64,000 bases of DNA. Source: Lunatimonas salinarum. Lineage in GTDB: Bacteria; Bacteroidota; Bacteroidia; Cytophagales; Cyclobacteriaceae. Positions 15,866 to 24,540 of the stretch are shown here, piece after piece. The stretch's first letter is position 1, and the number at the start of each line of letters is the position of its first letter. The stretch spans positions 246,025 through 310,024 of the forward strand of contig NZ_JACVCV010000004.1 of the NCBI RefSeq assembly GCF_017811155.1, read 5' to 3'. Made by a program: the position numbers and the translations under genes. A model generated the notes under the pieces. It saw only the letters and a program-made list of their open reading frames with translations. It was not told the origin of the DNA and did no database searches.

Positions 15866-17806
15866 ATGCCCAATATAGTAGAAGTCAACTACCATCAGAC
15901 TGGCCAAAGTACGGTCACCAATCCCATGGGGATGCGGGAAATGCAAGCCAAAGCCTTTGAGTCACGTGATGCACAGTACTTACTTTTGAAAGCCCCTCCC
16001 GCTTCAGGCAAATCCAGAGCCTTGATGTTTTTGGCCCTTGACAAACTGACCAATCAAGGAATCAAAAAAGTGATTGTAGCTGTGCCCGAACGGTCCATTG
16101 GAAGTTCGTTTGATCGGACAGACTTGATGAAGCATGGGTTCTTTGCCAATTGGGAGCCGAATGATCAATACAACCTTTGCACTTCCGGCAGTGATGGGAG
16201 CAAAAGCAAGGTGGAGGCATTCCACAATTTCATGCGGAAGCCTAATGAACGGATTTTGATCTGCACACATGCCACGTTGCGCTTTGCATGTGAGGAATTG
16301 GAAGAAACAGTTTTTAACAATACGCTGATAGCCATTGATGAATTTCACCATGTTTCTGCCGATGTAAATAATCGCCTGGGTGATTTGCTGCGAAACATCA
16401 TTGACAAATCCACTGCCCACATCATTGCCATGACAGGTTCCTATTTCCGGGGTGATTCAGTTCCTATCTTGACTCCGGAAGATGAAGCAAGGTTTACCAA
16501 AGTGACCTACAACTATTATCAGCAGCTCAACGGATACAGGTATCTGAAGTCACTGGGAATTGGGTACCACTTTTACCAAGGCAGATACATGACTGCGATT
16601 GCAGAGATTCTCGATACAGACAAGAAAACAATCCTCCACATTCCAAACGTGAATGCAGGGGAGTCAACCAAGAAGAAGCATGATGAAGTAGATTTTATTT
16701 TGGATTCCATTGGTACTGTTACCGGACAAGATCCTCTTTCAGGAGTGATTTACGTCAGAAGGGCCTCAGATGAGAAAATCATCAAGGTAGCAGACTTGGT
16801 GGAGGATAATCCGAAGGAGCGGGATAAGATTGTTGCCTATCTGCGAAACATCAAATCGGTGGACGACATGGATTTGATCATTGCATTGGGTATGGCAAAA
16901 GAAGGCTTTGACTGGCCTTACTGCGAACATGCGCTGACAGTGGGTTACAGAGGTTCCTTGACAGAGATCATACAGATCATTGGCAGAGCCACCCGTGACA
17001 GCGATAACAAGACTCATGCACAGTTTACCAACCTGATTGCGCAGCCTGACGCAGCAGATGATTTGGTTAAGCTGTCTGTCAACAATATGCTGAAAGCCAT
17101 TACAGCATCGCTATTGATGGAGCAGGTATTGGCCCCTAATTGGTCCTTCAAAACCAAGAAGTCTGATATAGACATGCCGACAAAGCCGGGAGAGCTGAAG
17201 ATTCGTGGGCTGAAAGAGCCAAGTAGCAAGCGGGTGAAGGAAATCATTGAATCAGATTTGAATGACTTAAAAGCAGCTATACTGCAAGACGATCAGATCA
17301 TGAAAGCAATTTCGGGTCAAGTGGTGGAGCCAGAGGTGATCAATAAGGTATTGACTCCAAAAATCATCAGGGTGAAATATCCTGAGCTCTCGGAAGAAGA
17401 AGTGGAGGAAGTGCGACAGTATGTGGTGACGGATTCTGTAATCAAGAAAGCAGAAATCCAGGAGCAAGGTGATAAACGATTTATCAAGATGGCAGATCAG
17501 TTTGTCAACTTGGATGACTTGCACATTGATTTGATTGATCAGGTGAATCCTTTTCAGAGAGCATTCGAGGTGTTGTCAAAGTCCGTTGATACTAGGGTAC
17601 TGAAAGTAATTCAGGAGACTATCCATGCAACTCGTATCAAAATGGATTTTGAGGAAGCCAAAATTCTATGGCCCAAAATTCAGGAATTTGTAAAGACCTT
17701 TCAGAAGGAGCCAAGCATCAATTCCAATGATCCTTTGGAGCGAAGAATGGGAGAATGCCTTATTTATCTGAAAGAGGAGAAACGCAAACGACAAGCCAAT
17801 GGATAA
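15866..17806 (+). CDS. DEAD/DEAH-box (SF2) helicase
   Basis: The 646-residue protein has superfamily 2 helicase motifs in order: Walker A A-P-P-A-S-G-K-S at residues 43-50, a D-E-F-H box near 158-161, motif III-like T-G-S near 190, and motif VI Q-I-I-G-R-A-T-R near 370-378. The region after about 430 is helical and charged and resembles no domain I know. It would use ATP to move along DNA. Its last eight bases overlap the GIY-YIG gene, so the two are co-translated, which suggests a helicase-nuclease complex. A separate repeat-rich leader precedes it, so it need not depend on the methyltransferase promoter. The family is common in restriction and phage-defence loci. Confidence 0.88.
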   Translation: MPNIVEVNYHQTGQSTVTNPMGMREMQAKAFESRDAQYLLLKAPPASGKSRALMFLALDKLTNQGIKKVIVAVPERSIGSSFDRTDLMKHGFFANWEPNDQYNLCTSGSDGSKSKVEAFHNFMRKPNERILICTHATLRFACEELEETVFNNTLIAIDEFHHVSADVNNRLGDLLRNIIDKSTAHIIAMTGSYFRGDSVPILTPEDEARFTKVTYNYYQQLNGYRYLKSLGIGYHFYQGRYMTAIAEILDTDKKTILHIPNVNAGESTKKKHDEVDFILDSIGTVTGQDPLSGVIYVRRASDEKIIKVADLVEDNPKERDKIVAYLRNIKSVDDMDLIIALGMAKEGFDWPYCEHALTVGYRGSLTEIIQIIGRATRDSDNKTHAQFTNLIAQPDAADDLVKLSVNNMLKAITASLLMEQVLAPNWSFKTKKSDIDMPTKPGELKIRGLKEPSSKRVKEIIESDLNDLKAAILQDDQIMKAISGQVVEPEVINKVLTPKIIRVKYPELSEEEVEEVRQYVVTDSVIKKAEIQEQGDKRFIKMADQFVNLDDLHIDLIDQVNPFQRAFEVLSKSVDTRVLKVIQETIHATRIKMDFEEAKILWPKIQEFVKTFQKEPSINSNDPLERRMGECLIYLKEEKRKRQANG

Positions 17807-19031
17807 GGACCAGGTTTTAGATGAGATTTTTGAGAATGATCCGTTTGGGTTATTGGCTACCAAACCCAAATCCTATTCAACGAGGACACCGGATGAGCGG
17901 ATGAAGTCATCCTTTGATGAGATCAATCAGTTCTACAAAACACATGGTAGGGAGCCCCTGCCCAATACCAGCGACATTTCCGAATATCAGTTGTATTCCC
18001 GATTGAAAGGATTTCGGGAAGATCCTGAAAAAGCAGACATGCTTCGTGGCGTGGATGAATTTGAATTGCTGCGAGAGCCGGATGGATTGGTTGCGGAGCC
18101 AAAAGAAGCTTACTTCAAACCGAAGAAGATTGAGACCTTTGATGATATATTCTCGGGTGATCAGTTAGGGCTGCTTGACGATGATTTGGGATTGTTCGAG
18201 TTCAAGCATACACCCAAAGATTATGACAGGGCTCAAGCAGATTTTGTTGCCCAACGAAGGCCCTGTAAGAATTTTGACCAGTATGAGGAACTGTTCAGTG
18301 CCATACAGCGGGATCTTTCACAAGGCAAGCGCAGGCTCGTACCATTCAAACAAGATAATTTACGTGCAGGTGATTTTTACGTCAATAATGGGGTGTTGCT
18401 CTACTTGGAGAATGTCAATTTAGATGAAGGGGTACAGGAATTCAAAAGCGGTTCCAGACAACGAAAAGACGGTCGAACCCGGACCATTTTTGAAAACGGA
18501 ACCGAGTCAAACATGCTATATCGGTCCCTTTACAAGGTTTTGTTGATGAATGGCAAGGCTGTCACACAGAACTTTGAAAAGGTGAATGAGGGCTTTGCGG
18601 AGACGTTTGGACAAATTTCCGAGGAGGATGAAGAGGCAGGATACATCTATGTTTTGAAGTCCCTAAGCCAAGATGAACAGGTCAAATCTGTTCGCAACCT
18701 TTTCAAAATCGGCTATTCCAAAACCAACATTGAAGATAGGATCAAGAATGCGGAACGTGCACCAACCTACTTAATGGCGGGCGTTGAATATGTTGCGGGT
18801 TGGAAGTGCTATAATATGAACCCTCAGAAATTTGAACAGCTAATCCATTCCTTTTTTGGATCCTCCTGTTTAAATGTGGATGTATTTGATGATAAAGGCA
18901 AGCGTTACACTCCCAGGGAATGGTTTATAGCTCCATTGGCCGTTATAGAGCAAGCGGTTGAATTGATTATAAATGGCCATATTGTGAATTACAGGTACGA
19001 TGCAGGGAATGAGTGGATTGTGCCACGGTGA
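17799..19031 (+). CDS. GIY-YIG nuclease (T5orf172/MUG113-type C-terminal domain)
   Basis: Residues about 280-400 of this 410-residue protein form a T5orf172-type GIY-YIG nuclease domain. G-Y-I-Y-V-L-K-S stands for the GIY strand, L-F-K-I-G-Y-S for YIG, then an arginine (I-E-D-R), a glutamate in F-E-Q-L-I-H, and the typical P-R-E-W-F near the end. The N-terminal half carries short repeats of acidic and aromatic residues (F-D-E/D-I type) and no known domain; it may bind the helicase. The gene overlaps the helicase by eight bases. It is the likely DNA-cutting subunit of the island, since the methyltransferase has no visible nuclease domain. Confidence 0.85.
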   Translation: MDKDQVLDEIFENDPFGLLATKPKSYSTRTPDERMKSSFDEINQFYKTHGREPLPNTSDISEYQLYSRLKGFREDPEKADMLRGVDEFELLREPDGLVAEPKEAYFKPKKIETFDDIFSGDQLGLLDDDLGLFEFKHTPKDYDRAQADFVAQRRPCKNFDQYEELFSAIQRDLSQGKRRLVPFKQDNLRAGDFYVNNGVLLYLENVNLDEGVQEFKSGSRQRKDGRTRTIFENGTESNMLYRSLYKVLLMNGKAVTQNFEKVNEGFAETFGQISEEDEEAGYIYVLKSLSQDEQVKSVRNLFKIGYSKTNIEDRIKNAERAPTYLMAGVEYVAGWKCYNMNPQKFEQLIHSFFGSSCLNVDVFDDKGKRYTPREWFIAPLAVIEQAVELIINGHIVNYRYDAGNEWIVPR

Positions 19032-19388
19032 AAACTATTTCAAGACCTTCCGCTGCTGCACTCGTTAATTTAATGCCTTTCGACTTTTCATGTGTCTATA
19101 ATTGTTTTTCAGTTGCCACATGGAATCTCGCATGGTTGATAGTCATCCCGGTGTGTGACGGGTACGTCATGCTCGATTTCATCAGATTATTTGCCATTTC
19201 CCTTCGGGCCAGGAATGAATACGCTAAGCCATTCACTTTAGACCCTGCGAGGCAGCAAAGTGAAATAATTGATTAAGATGCAAGTTATAGGCATTTTTTG
19301 TATCGGGTTTATAGTATAACGTTATTCGGCATCCCAGATCCTAAAAAGAAGCTAAGGGAGTATGGCAGCTATATCCCTTTCTGGGCTT
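19032..19388. other. Gene-free spacer after the GIY-YIG gene
   Basis: No convincing gene lies here. The spacer contains one copy of the 63-bp palindromic repeat (19120-19182) and runs into the right copy of the 168-bp direct repeat. An open frame at 19013-19276 passes through the palindrome and is judged to be non-coding. Confidence 0.6.
19120..19182 (+). repeat. 63-bp palindromic repeat, copy A (diverged)
   Basis: It starts ATGGAATCTCGCATG and ends CATGCTCGATTTCAT, so the ends form an imperfect inverted repeat. It aligns without gaps to the copies at 21921-21983 (other strand) and 37039-37101. Where those have CACGA/TCGTG in the arms, this copy has CATG/CATG, so the arms still pair. Confidence 0.8.
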
Positions 19389-19556
19389 AATCTTATGTGA
19401 CGGTCATGTGACAGATTGGCTCTAATGATTTGTAGTTAATTGATCTACAGTGGTTTTTTATGTTATGCTCATGTGATCGCATAACTTCAGAGTCGGCCAA
19501 AGTTTATTTGCTACAAATTACGTTCAAGTGGTTTGGATAAACTTTTGGACGAGAAA
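19389..19556 (+). repeat. 168-bp direct repeat, right copy
   Basis: This is the gap-free counterpart of 15633-15800 in the same orientation. It keeps the TGACGGTCA palindrome, the first ATGTGA pair and, with one change (ATGTTA), the second pair. It lies between the defence island and the 3' end of selD and may mark the right boundary of the acquired segment. Confidence 0.85.
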
Positions 19557-19608
19557 CGGTAGTTGCCTTTCACAGGCATTCGCTTCTGCCAAAAGCTCCT
19601 CCCGCTCG

Positions 19609-20640
19609 CTATACCACCACGATCCTATATTCCCCTTGCGGCTTCATCTCTCCGATGGGGGTGGCATCGATTCCTTTGGTTCGAAATAAAGCCTCCACCG
19701 TGCTTTGAGCAGATGTTTCTACTGCCACCAATAACCCACCGCTCGTCTGAGGATCGCAGAGAATCTCTTTGTTGCCCTCTTCTCTGAGACGAACGTGATG
19801 ACCGTAACTGCTCCAATTTCGGTAAGTACCTCCCGGGACGTAGCCCTGCGCCAAGTAGGCTTGGACTTCCTTGAACACGGGCACCTTGTCAAATTCAATC
19901 TCGGCGGACAAGTGGCTGCCCTCGCACATTTCGAGCAGGTGGCCCAGAAGCCCGAACCCGGTGACATCCGTCATGGCGCGCACCCCTGCTATCTCTCCCA
20001 AATCCCTTCCGATGGCGTTCAAGGTAGTCATGGACTTAGCGGCAATACCGGTATCTTCGGAGCGGAGAGCACCCTTTTTCTCAGCAGTACTGAGAATGCC
20101 AACGCCCAGTGGCTTTGTGAGGTATAGTTTGCACCCCTCCGTTGCGGTATCATTTCGTTTCAACTGCTTCAGGTCGATCTTTCCCGTGACCGCCAACCCA
20201 AAAATGGGCTCGGGACTATCGATGCTGTGCCCCCCAACTAGCGGACATCCCGCCTTTAGACAGACATCCCTCCCTCCCGCAAGTACCTGCTGTGCGATAT
20301 CTGGGGTTAATTTATCAATGGGCCAACCAAATATGGCGATGGCCATGATTGGCTGCCCCCCCATCGCAAAGACGTCGCTGATGGCGTTGGTAGCGGCAAT
20401 TTGACCAAAGGTAAAGGGGTCGTCCACGATGGGCATAAAAAAATCGGTCGTCGAGATGATGCCTGTACCATCCCCCATATCATATACCGCCGCATCGTCT
20501 CTGCTGCTGTTCCCCACCAAGATATTGGGGTACGTAGCCAGCGGATTGTCTGATTTCAGCATCTCGGACAGCAGTGCCGGGGAAATTTTGCACCCACAGC
20601 CGGCACCATGGCTATAGGCTGTTAATTTAATGTCTTTCAT
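19609..20640 (-). CDS. selD: Selenide, water dikinase
   Basis: SelD makes selenophosphate from selenide and ATP, the selenium donor for tRNA selenouridine and selenocysteine. The 343-residue protein begins with the conserved glycine-rich active-site loop, [10 protein letters not shown], with Cys15 and Lys18 in the positions of E. coli Cys17 and Lys20. The active site is cysteine, not selenocysteine. An AIR-synthase-like core follows, with Asp-rich ATP sites ([17 protein letters not shown] near 230). The gene overlaps the 3' end of mnmH by 14 bp, and the pair makes a dedicated tRNA selenation operon. No SelA or SelB gene is visible nearby. Confidence 0.95.
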   Translation of the reverse strand: MKDIKLTAYSHGAGCGCKISPALLSEMLKSDNPLATYPNILVGNSSRDDAAVYDMGDGTGIISTTDFFMPIVDDPFTFGQIAATNAISDVFAMGGQPIMAIAIFGWPIDKLTPDIAQQVLAGGRDVCLKAGCPLVGGHSIDSPEPIFGLAVTGKIDLKQLKRNDTATEGCKLYLTKPLGVGILSTAEKKGALRSEDTGIAAKSMTTLNAIGRDLGEIAGVRAMTDVTGFGLLGHLLEMCEGSHLSAEIEFDKVPVFKEVQAYLAQGYVPGGTYRNWSSYGHHVRLREEGNKEILCDPQTSGGLLVAVETSAQSTVEALFRTKGIDATPIGEMKPQGEYRIVVV

Positions 20641-21670
20641 TGAGCGTCAGTTTTAGGATTTTTTGCGCATTCTCACGGTGGCAGGTACTCTCCAAATGGA
20701 TATGCAGTGTGCTTCTACCGTCTCTCTTTTTTAAACTCTTCAAGTAATAGCTGTCGTAGTATTCCAATGCCATTTGGGCCACCTCCTCATAGTGCTTCCC
20801 GGCAAGCAAATCCAACATTTCCTTGGTCCGCAATCCTCCCAAGCGCTTGGAAATCCTGCGAATCCCTTCGATCAGGTTGGCATCACCGCTACGGGCATAG
20901 CCTGCTACCAAGTGTTTCACCCGCTCTTTGATGGGTATCTCCAGAAACACAAGTCCGGCAGCGCGCATCTGCTGGAAAAAGGCACGGGGTATTTTCACCG
21001 AGCCTATGTTATGGCTCTCGTCTTCTACCCAGATAGGCCGATCCAGATCCAGCTTACTGAGCGCAAAGGACAGATCATTTTCAAATTGCTCCACCGTAGG
21101 CTGCGATGCCTGTCCAATACCCCCAAAGGCAGAACCTTTGTGATGCGCAAGACCTTCTAAATCAATGATATGCTCACCCAAATTCTGCAATTCCCGAAGG
21201 ATATAGGTTTTCCCACTCCCCGTAAATCCGCCAAGTACCCGTAGGGTCCTAGGCACCTCAAAGCTGTGAAGGACCCCATTTCGATAGGCTTTGTAGCCTC
21301 CTTGAACCACGTTTACTTCATGGAAACCGTTTGCAGCCAGGTGTTCCCCAAAAGCCTGACTACGCATGCCTCCCCGCCAGCAGTGGACAATTACCTTGCC
21401 CTGCGGTGCAATTTCAAAGGCCTGGGAAACAAAATAATCAAGTTTGGGCGTCACATAGGTATACCCCAGGTTGATGGCCGCCTCTTGGGACTCCATCTTA
21501 TAAACCGTCCCCACTTGGGCACGCTCCTGATCTGAAAACAACGGAATATTATGTGCACCCGGAATGTGGCCTTTTTCAAATTCCCCAGGAGAACGCACAT
21601 CGATAATCGGCAGGTTTTTGGTAAAAGATTCCCCAATATCCATCTTTTGCAACATGGCCGAAGTTCGCAA
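20627..21670 (-). CDS. mnmH: tRNA 2-selenouridine synthase
   Basis: MnmH (SelU) geranylates and then selenates 2-thiouridine at the wobble position of certain tRNAs, using selenophosphate from SelD. The 347-residue protein has an N-terminal rhodanese domain with Cys97 in H-C-W-R-G-G-M-R-S, the same position as the essential cysteine of the E. coli enzyme. A P-loop domain follows, with G-F-T-G-S-G-K-T near residue 147. It is the first gene of the selD operon, and the stop overlaps the selD start. The start could also be codon 6 (a second ATG). Upstream lies a 415-bp gap with a palindromic repeat. Confidence 0.95.
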   Translation of the reverse strand: MRTSAMLQKMDIGESFTKNLPIIDVRSPGEFEKGHIPGAHNIPLFSDQERAQVGTVYKMESQEAAINLGYTYVTPKLDYFVSQAFEIAPQGKVIVHCWRGGMRSQAFGEHLAANGFHEVNVVQGGYKAYRNGVLHSFEVPRTLRVLGGFTGSGKTYILRELQNLGEHIIDLEGLAHHKGSAFGGIGQASQPTVEQFENDLSFALSKLDLDRPIWVEDESHNIGSVKIPRAFFQQMRAAGLVFLEIPIKERVKHLVAGYARSGDANLIEGIRRISKRLGGLRTKEMLDLLAGKHYEEVAQMALEYYDSYYLKSLKKRDGRSTLHIHLESTCHRENAQKILKLTLNERH

Positions 21671-22085
21671 AAAATGTGGATGAAGAGCCGTCCCTAAGGT
21701 AAAAAAATTTCCCCCTGACAGTTTTATCTCACAAAATCAGCAATTGATTTGCTTCGGCGGACTAAGGAGCTTGGGAGAAAAAACAGTTAACGTTACCTAT
21801 TCGGGCCGCATTTCGCTTATACTGAATATAATGGATCGTTTTGTGCCAGTGATATCGGTTCGAACAGTGCCACTTTGAAAGGTCATGTTAAACAGGTTAT
21901 ATCTTAACCAAAAAAACGGCATGAAATCGAGCACGACGCAAGCGACACACGAAGGGGCGATTGTAATTCGTGCGAGATTCCATCTGACCACTTAAGAACA
22001 AATTATAAACAGATGAATAAATAGACTCCGAAATATCTAGGTATGTTAAGCGATTTTTTGCATGCAGTAAATGTGTTTCTGACAG
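21671..22085. other. Gene-free region upstream of mnmH
   Basis: This 415-bp stretch lies between the mnmH start and the 3' end of the TolB-like lipoprotein gene. It should contain the mnmH promoter near its left end. It carries palindromic repeat copy B at 21921-21983 and two GTGCCA repeats at 21844 and 21868. I see no gene. Confidence 0.5.
21921..21983 (-). repeat. 63-bp palindromic repeat, copy B
   Basis: Read on the minus strand it starts ATGGAATCTCGCACGA and ends TCGTGCTCGATTTCAT, nearly identical to copy C at 37039-37101. The similarity reaches outside the 63 bp into TGGTCAG next to the left end. The arms form a 16-bp imperfect inverted repeat. Confidence 0.85.
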
Positions 22086-23369
22086 CTATTCTAAAACACC
22101 ATTTACCGTTTCATTGGGACTATCACTGGTTATCTGTTGCAAATCGTTACCATTGGCATCAATGCTCCAGATGTTCTGGTTATTTTGCCCATTCTCTTGG
22201 CCGCTCCAGGCTATGCGTGTGCCATTGGCATAATAGTGGGGAAACAAAGGCGGCAGGGATTGAGGCGAAAGATCGCTAAATATCAACTTTGGCCCTATAC
22301 CGTCTATAAGGTTAAAACGAAAAATGCCCCTACCATTTGTGGTGCTTGCACTCGAAAAAATGATATCCTCACCGTTTGGAGACCAGTCTATACCAGAATT
22401 TGGGCCAAAACCGAGTGTATAAACATCCGTTATCAAACCACTTGCAGGATTGAGAATGGATAGTCTTGGAGAAATCCCACTGTCTTCAACCGTACTATTT
22501 CGTATAAATGCGATTTCGTTTGATACTTTGGAGACTGTGAATCTAGAAACCTCTTCGCTTGATTGGTATAAGGTTGTGACGAAATAATCTTCGCCGGTTT
22601 CCAAATTATAGGCTGCTAAATCAGTCGGGCGGCCTGAAGCAAAGTTCTCTTCCAACGATGGATTGGGTCGTAGAAAGTAAAGAATTTTGCTATCGTGTGA
22701 AAATTCGGGCGTATAGTCATCGCCATCTCCGCCGGGAATAGTGATGGTTTCATTGGTCTCACAATTCCTTAAATACATAAAATACCCCGTCTGTCCATCG
22801 TCATAGTCGTTGTAGGCTATCCATCTGCCATTGGGGGATATGGCCACACTCAAACCACGGACTCCCAGATATTGCGGATTAGAGCCATCAAAATTGCAGA
22901 CATATTTAGATAAACTACCCCGTTGGTATATCAGCTTTGGTTGGTCAAAGCAACCGTAGTCCTTGGGTACGTCAACAAGCGCAATAATCGTAAATGGCAT
23001 TGATGCAACAGCGACAACGGTATTCTTGGTATCAATCACCTCCACGGTAATCACCTCGTCTCCTGCTGTGCGCCCTACGCAGCGGATCGTATCATCCGAT
23101 AGGGAGGGGCTGGGCATGGTAGTAACCCCATCGGTGAGCTCGCCACGTTGTGCCGACAACGACCACTTATAACGAACGACGATATCTTCTCCACCTTCTA
23201 CGATGGCCCTAAAAGTTGCGAAGTTATTAACGGACAATTTGTCATCGCTTAACCCTGTAGCCTCGATTGTGACGGTGATATCGCTCGGGCTTGTATCGTC
23301 TCCTGTGCAGGACCAGAGCATGACTAAGGCAAAAACAAAAAATAGCTTCGTTAATTTAATCGATTTCAT
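22086..23369 (-). CDS. TolB-like beta-propeller lipoprotein
   Basis: I place the start at the ATG at 23369, which gives a clean lipoprotein signal ending L-W-S-C (Cys21); an in-frame start 78 bases upstream would put a charged tail before it. Residues about 30-130 form a PKD/Ig-like domain. Residues 140-427 contain WD40/TolB-like repeats such as I-S-P-N-G-R-W-I-A-Y, F-S-H-D-S-K-I-L-Y-F, W-S-P-N-G-E-D-I-I-F and N-I-W-S-I-D-A-N-G. These propellers bind proteins or ligands at the envelope; no enzyme motif is seen. It is a single gene next to the attC-like array and is not obviously part of it. Confidence 0.8.
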   Translation of the reverse strand: MKSIKLTKLFFVFALVMLWSCTGDDTSPSDITVTIEATGLSDDKLSVNNFATFRAIVEGGEDIVVRYKWSLSAQRGELTDGVTTMPSPSLSDDTIRCVGRTAGDEVITVEVIDTKNTVVAVASMPFTIIALVDVPKDYGCFDQPKLIYQRGSLSKYVCNFDGSNPQYLGVRGLSVAISPNGRWIAYNDYDDGQTGYFMYLRNCETNETITIPGGDGDDYTPEFSHDSKILYFLRPNPSLEENFASGRPTDLAAYNLETGEDYFVTTLYQSSEEVSRFTVSKVSNEIAFIRNSTVEDSGISPRLSILNPASGLITDVYTLGFGPNSGIDWSPNGEDIIFSSASTTNGRGIFRFNLIDGIGPKLIFSDLSPQSLPPLFPHYYANGTRIAWSGQENGQNNQNIWSIDANGNDLQQITSDSPNETVNGVLE

Positions 23370-23875
23370 ATTTTCAATCCGTCTGGGCTGCTGCCGAGTG
23401 TGTTTCGCCATGGTAGGAAACCGGCTCAGACAGCGGAATTTACTCACATTCTTTAATGATCTTTATGGTAAGTCGTGATTTTCCATTCACCCCTACTTTC
23501 CCACGGAACTCCTGACGTGTCAGGACAGGCTGGACATCAAAACCTCCCATCATCCGGCTCTTTTTGCGTAAGATACTGAATGTTAGGCAAATTTCCAATG
23601 CCAAAACAGACCTGGAGGTGTGTGGATCAGCGTTTCAGCCACCTGGCCGCCGCCATTTTGTACAGTTCCTTCTCCCATTTGCCTCATTTAAGCAGACGGT
23701 GGTTGCGCTGGTTCAGACCGTCTTGTACTTTGACCCCAACGCGCCACCACCGGCCATCAACAACAGATTGAATACCAACACAACCCTCAGATATCCAACT
23801 TGCTCGCTGCTTTAGCTTTTGAAATGTCTGTAATCCTGGGATTATTGTCGATTCAAAAGCGGGATTACGGCCCCA
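23370..23875. other. Gene-poor region left of the attC-like array
   Basis: No gene can be supported here; short open frames at 23564-23815 show no family resemblance. A small perfect-arm inverted repeat, TCCTGAC-GT-GTCAGGA, lies at 23510-23525. A 23-bp sequence at 23798-23820 recurs at 27514-27536, on the far side of the array. Confidence 0.5.
23798..23820 (+). repeat. Direct repeat bracketing the attC array, left copy
   Basis: Bases 23798-23820 contain TGCTTTAGCTTTT preceded by ACTTGC and match 27514-27536 at 21 of 23 positions. The two copies lie just outside the first and last attC-like sites. Confidence 0.6.
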
Positions 23876-23937
23876 TCACAACGGCGTTCCCGCTATGAAA
23901 CGTGTCCCGAGGGCATGTTTTATAACGATTGTTGTGT
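23876..23937 (-). other. attC-like recombination site (site 0)
   Basis: The 62-bp site has end boxes TCACAAC and GTTGTGT, the RYYYAAC/GTTRRRY pattern of integron attC sites. The arms TATGAAACGTG(T)CCC at 23894-23908 and GGGCATGTTTTATA at 23911-23924 fold into a hairpin with one extrahelical base (T905 position), as attC sites have. Read on the minus strand, it lies 12 bp after the stop of the RloB-like gene, where a cassette's attC is expected. Confidence 0.65.
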
Positions 23938-23948
23938 CTTCGTGTTTT

Positions 23949-24540
23949 TTATTTTTTGAAGTCATTGAAAAATTCAATCAGCTTATCTATTGTGAAATAA
24001 GGATTCCATTGATGTTTTGGTAAATCTGTTTGGACATTGCTTCTCAATGTTTTAGCTCTGACAATGGCAGTTTCTAAATCTTCTTTTAAGATTTCGTAGT
24101 GTTTCAACTTGGTTTTATGGTATTCAGGCCACTTAGTTTTTAGAAATCTCAGAGCCTCAGCACCGTCTTGAAAGCTTCTACCACAATTCTCAAAAATGCA
24201 GTATGAACCAATGTTCAATACACATAGAACTATAGGCAATGCAAAATCCTTCCGAGTCTACAATTCTAAATGCTGCTTCTAGTTGCGGCCAATTGTCATG
24301 ATCAAAAAACAACCAAACTGAATCATAGCTGTTCCTGTCTTTTCTAGCTTTTCTTTTTCTCTTTAATGCTTCTTCTGCTAAACTCTTTGGGTCATTTCTG
24401 GAATTATAGTCAATTTCAATTGATATAGATCTTTGAAGGTGTCTTGGTAATTCACTTTGTAAAGATTTAGCATATAAATATTCAGTTACTCCTTCGCAAA
24501 GTATTAGTATCCGTCTATTTGGTTTGCTAATCCTCATCAC
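23949..24540 (-). pseudogene. rloB: RloB-like protein with a frameshift
   Basis: The first part (24540 to about 24196) encodes R-I-L-I-L-C-E-G-x-T-E, then V-W-L-F-F-D-H-D-N and I-A-Y-S-S-M-C-I-E-H-W-F-I-L-H-F, which matches the RloB/AbiLii family with its Toprim-like acidic motifs. A stop follows at once. The rest of the family sequence (E-N-C-G-R-S-F to the C-terminus) continues in another frame down to 23949. On the coding strand a T5 run (A5 at 24192-24196) has one base more than needed: with four T the frame is open throughout and gives a normal protein of about 195 residues. This may be a true mutation, a phase-variable tract or a sequencing error. It overlaps the RloA gene by 14 bp. Confidence 0.75.

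Noticed and set aside
19013-19276. An open frame of 87 codons after the GIY-YIG gene
   Set aside because: It overlaps the end of the nuclease gene, runs through a 63-bp palindromic repeat that recurs in other intergenic places, and its product has no recognisable features.
20588-20640. Selenocysteine in the SelD active site
   Set aside because: The codon is TGC/TGT-type cysteine in both positions of G-C-G-C; no in-frame TGA is present.
23564-23815. An open frame that could be a decayed transposase near the array
   Set aside because: The translated sequence has no DDE, tyrosine or HUH motif and no similarity I can name; it is most likely chance.
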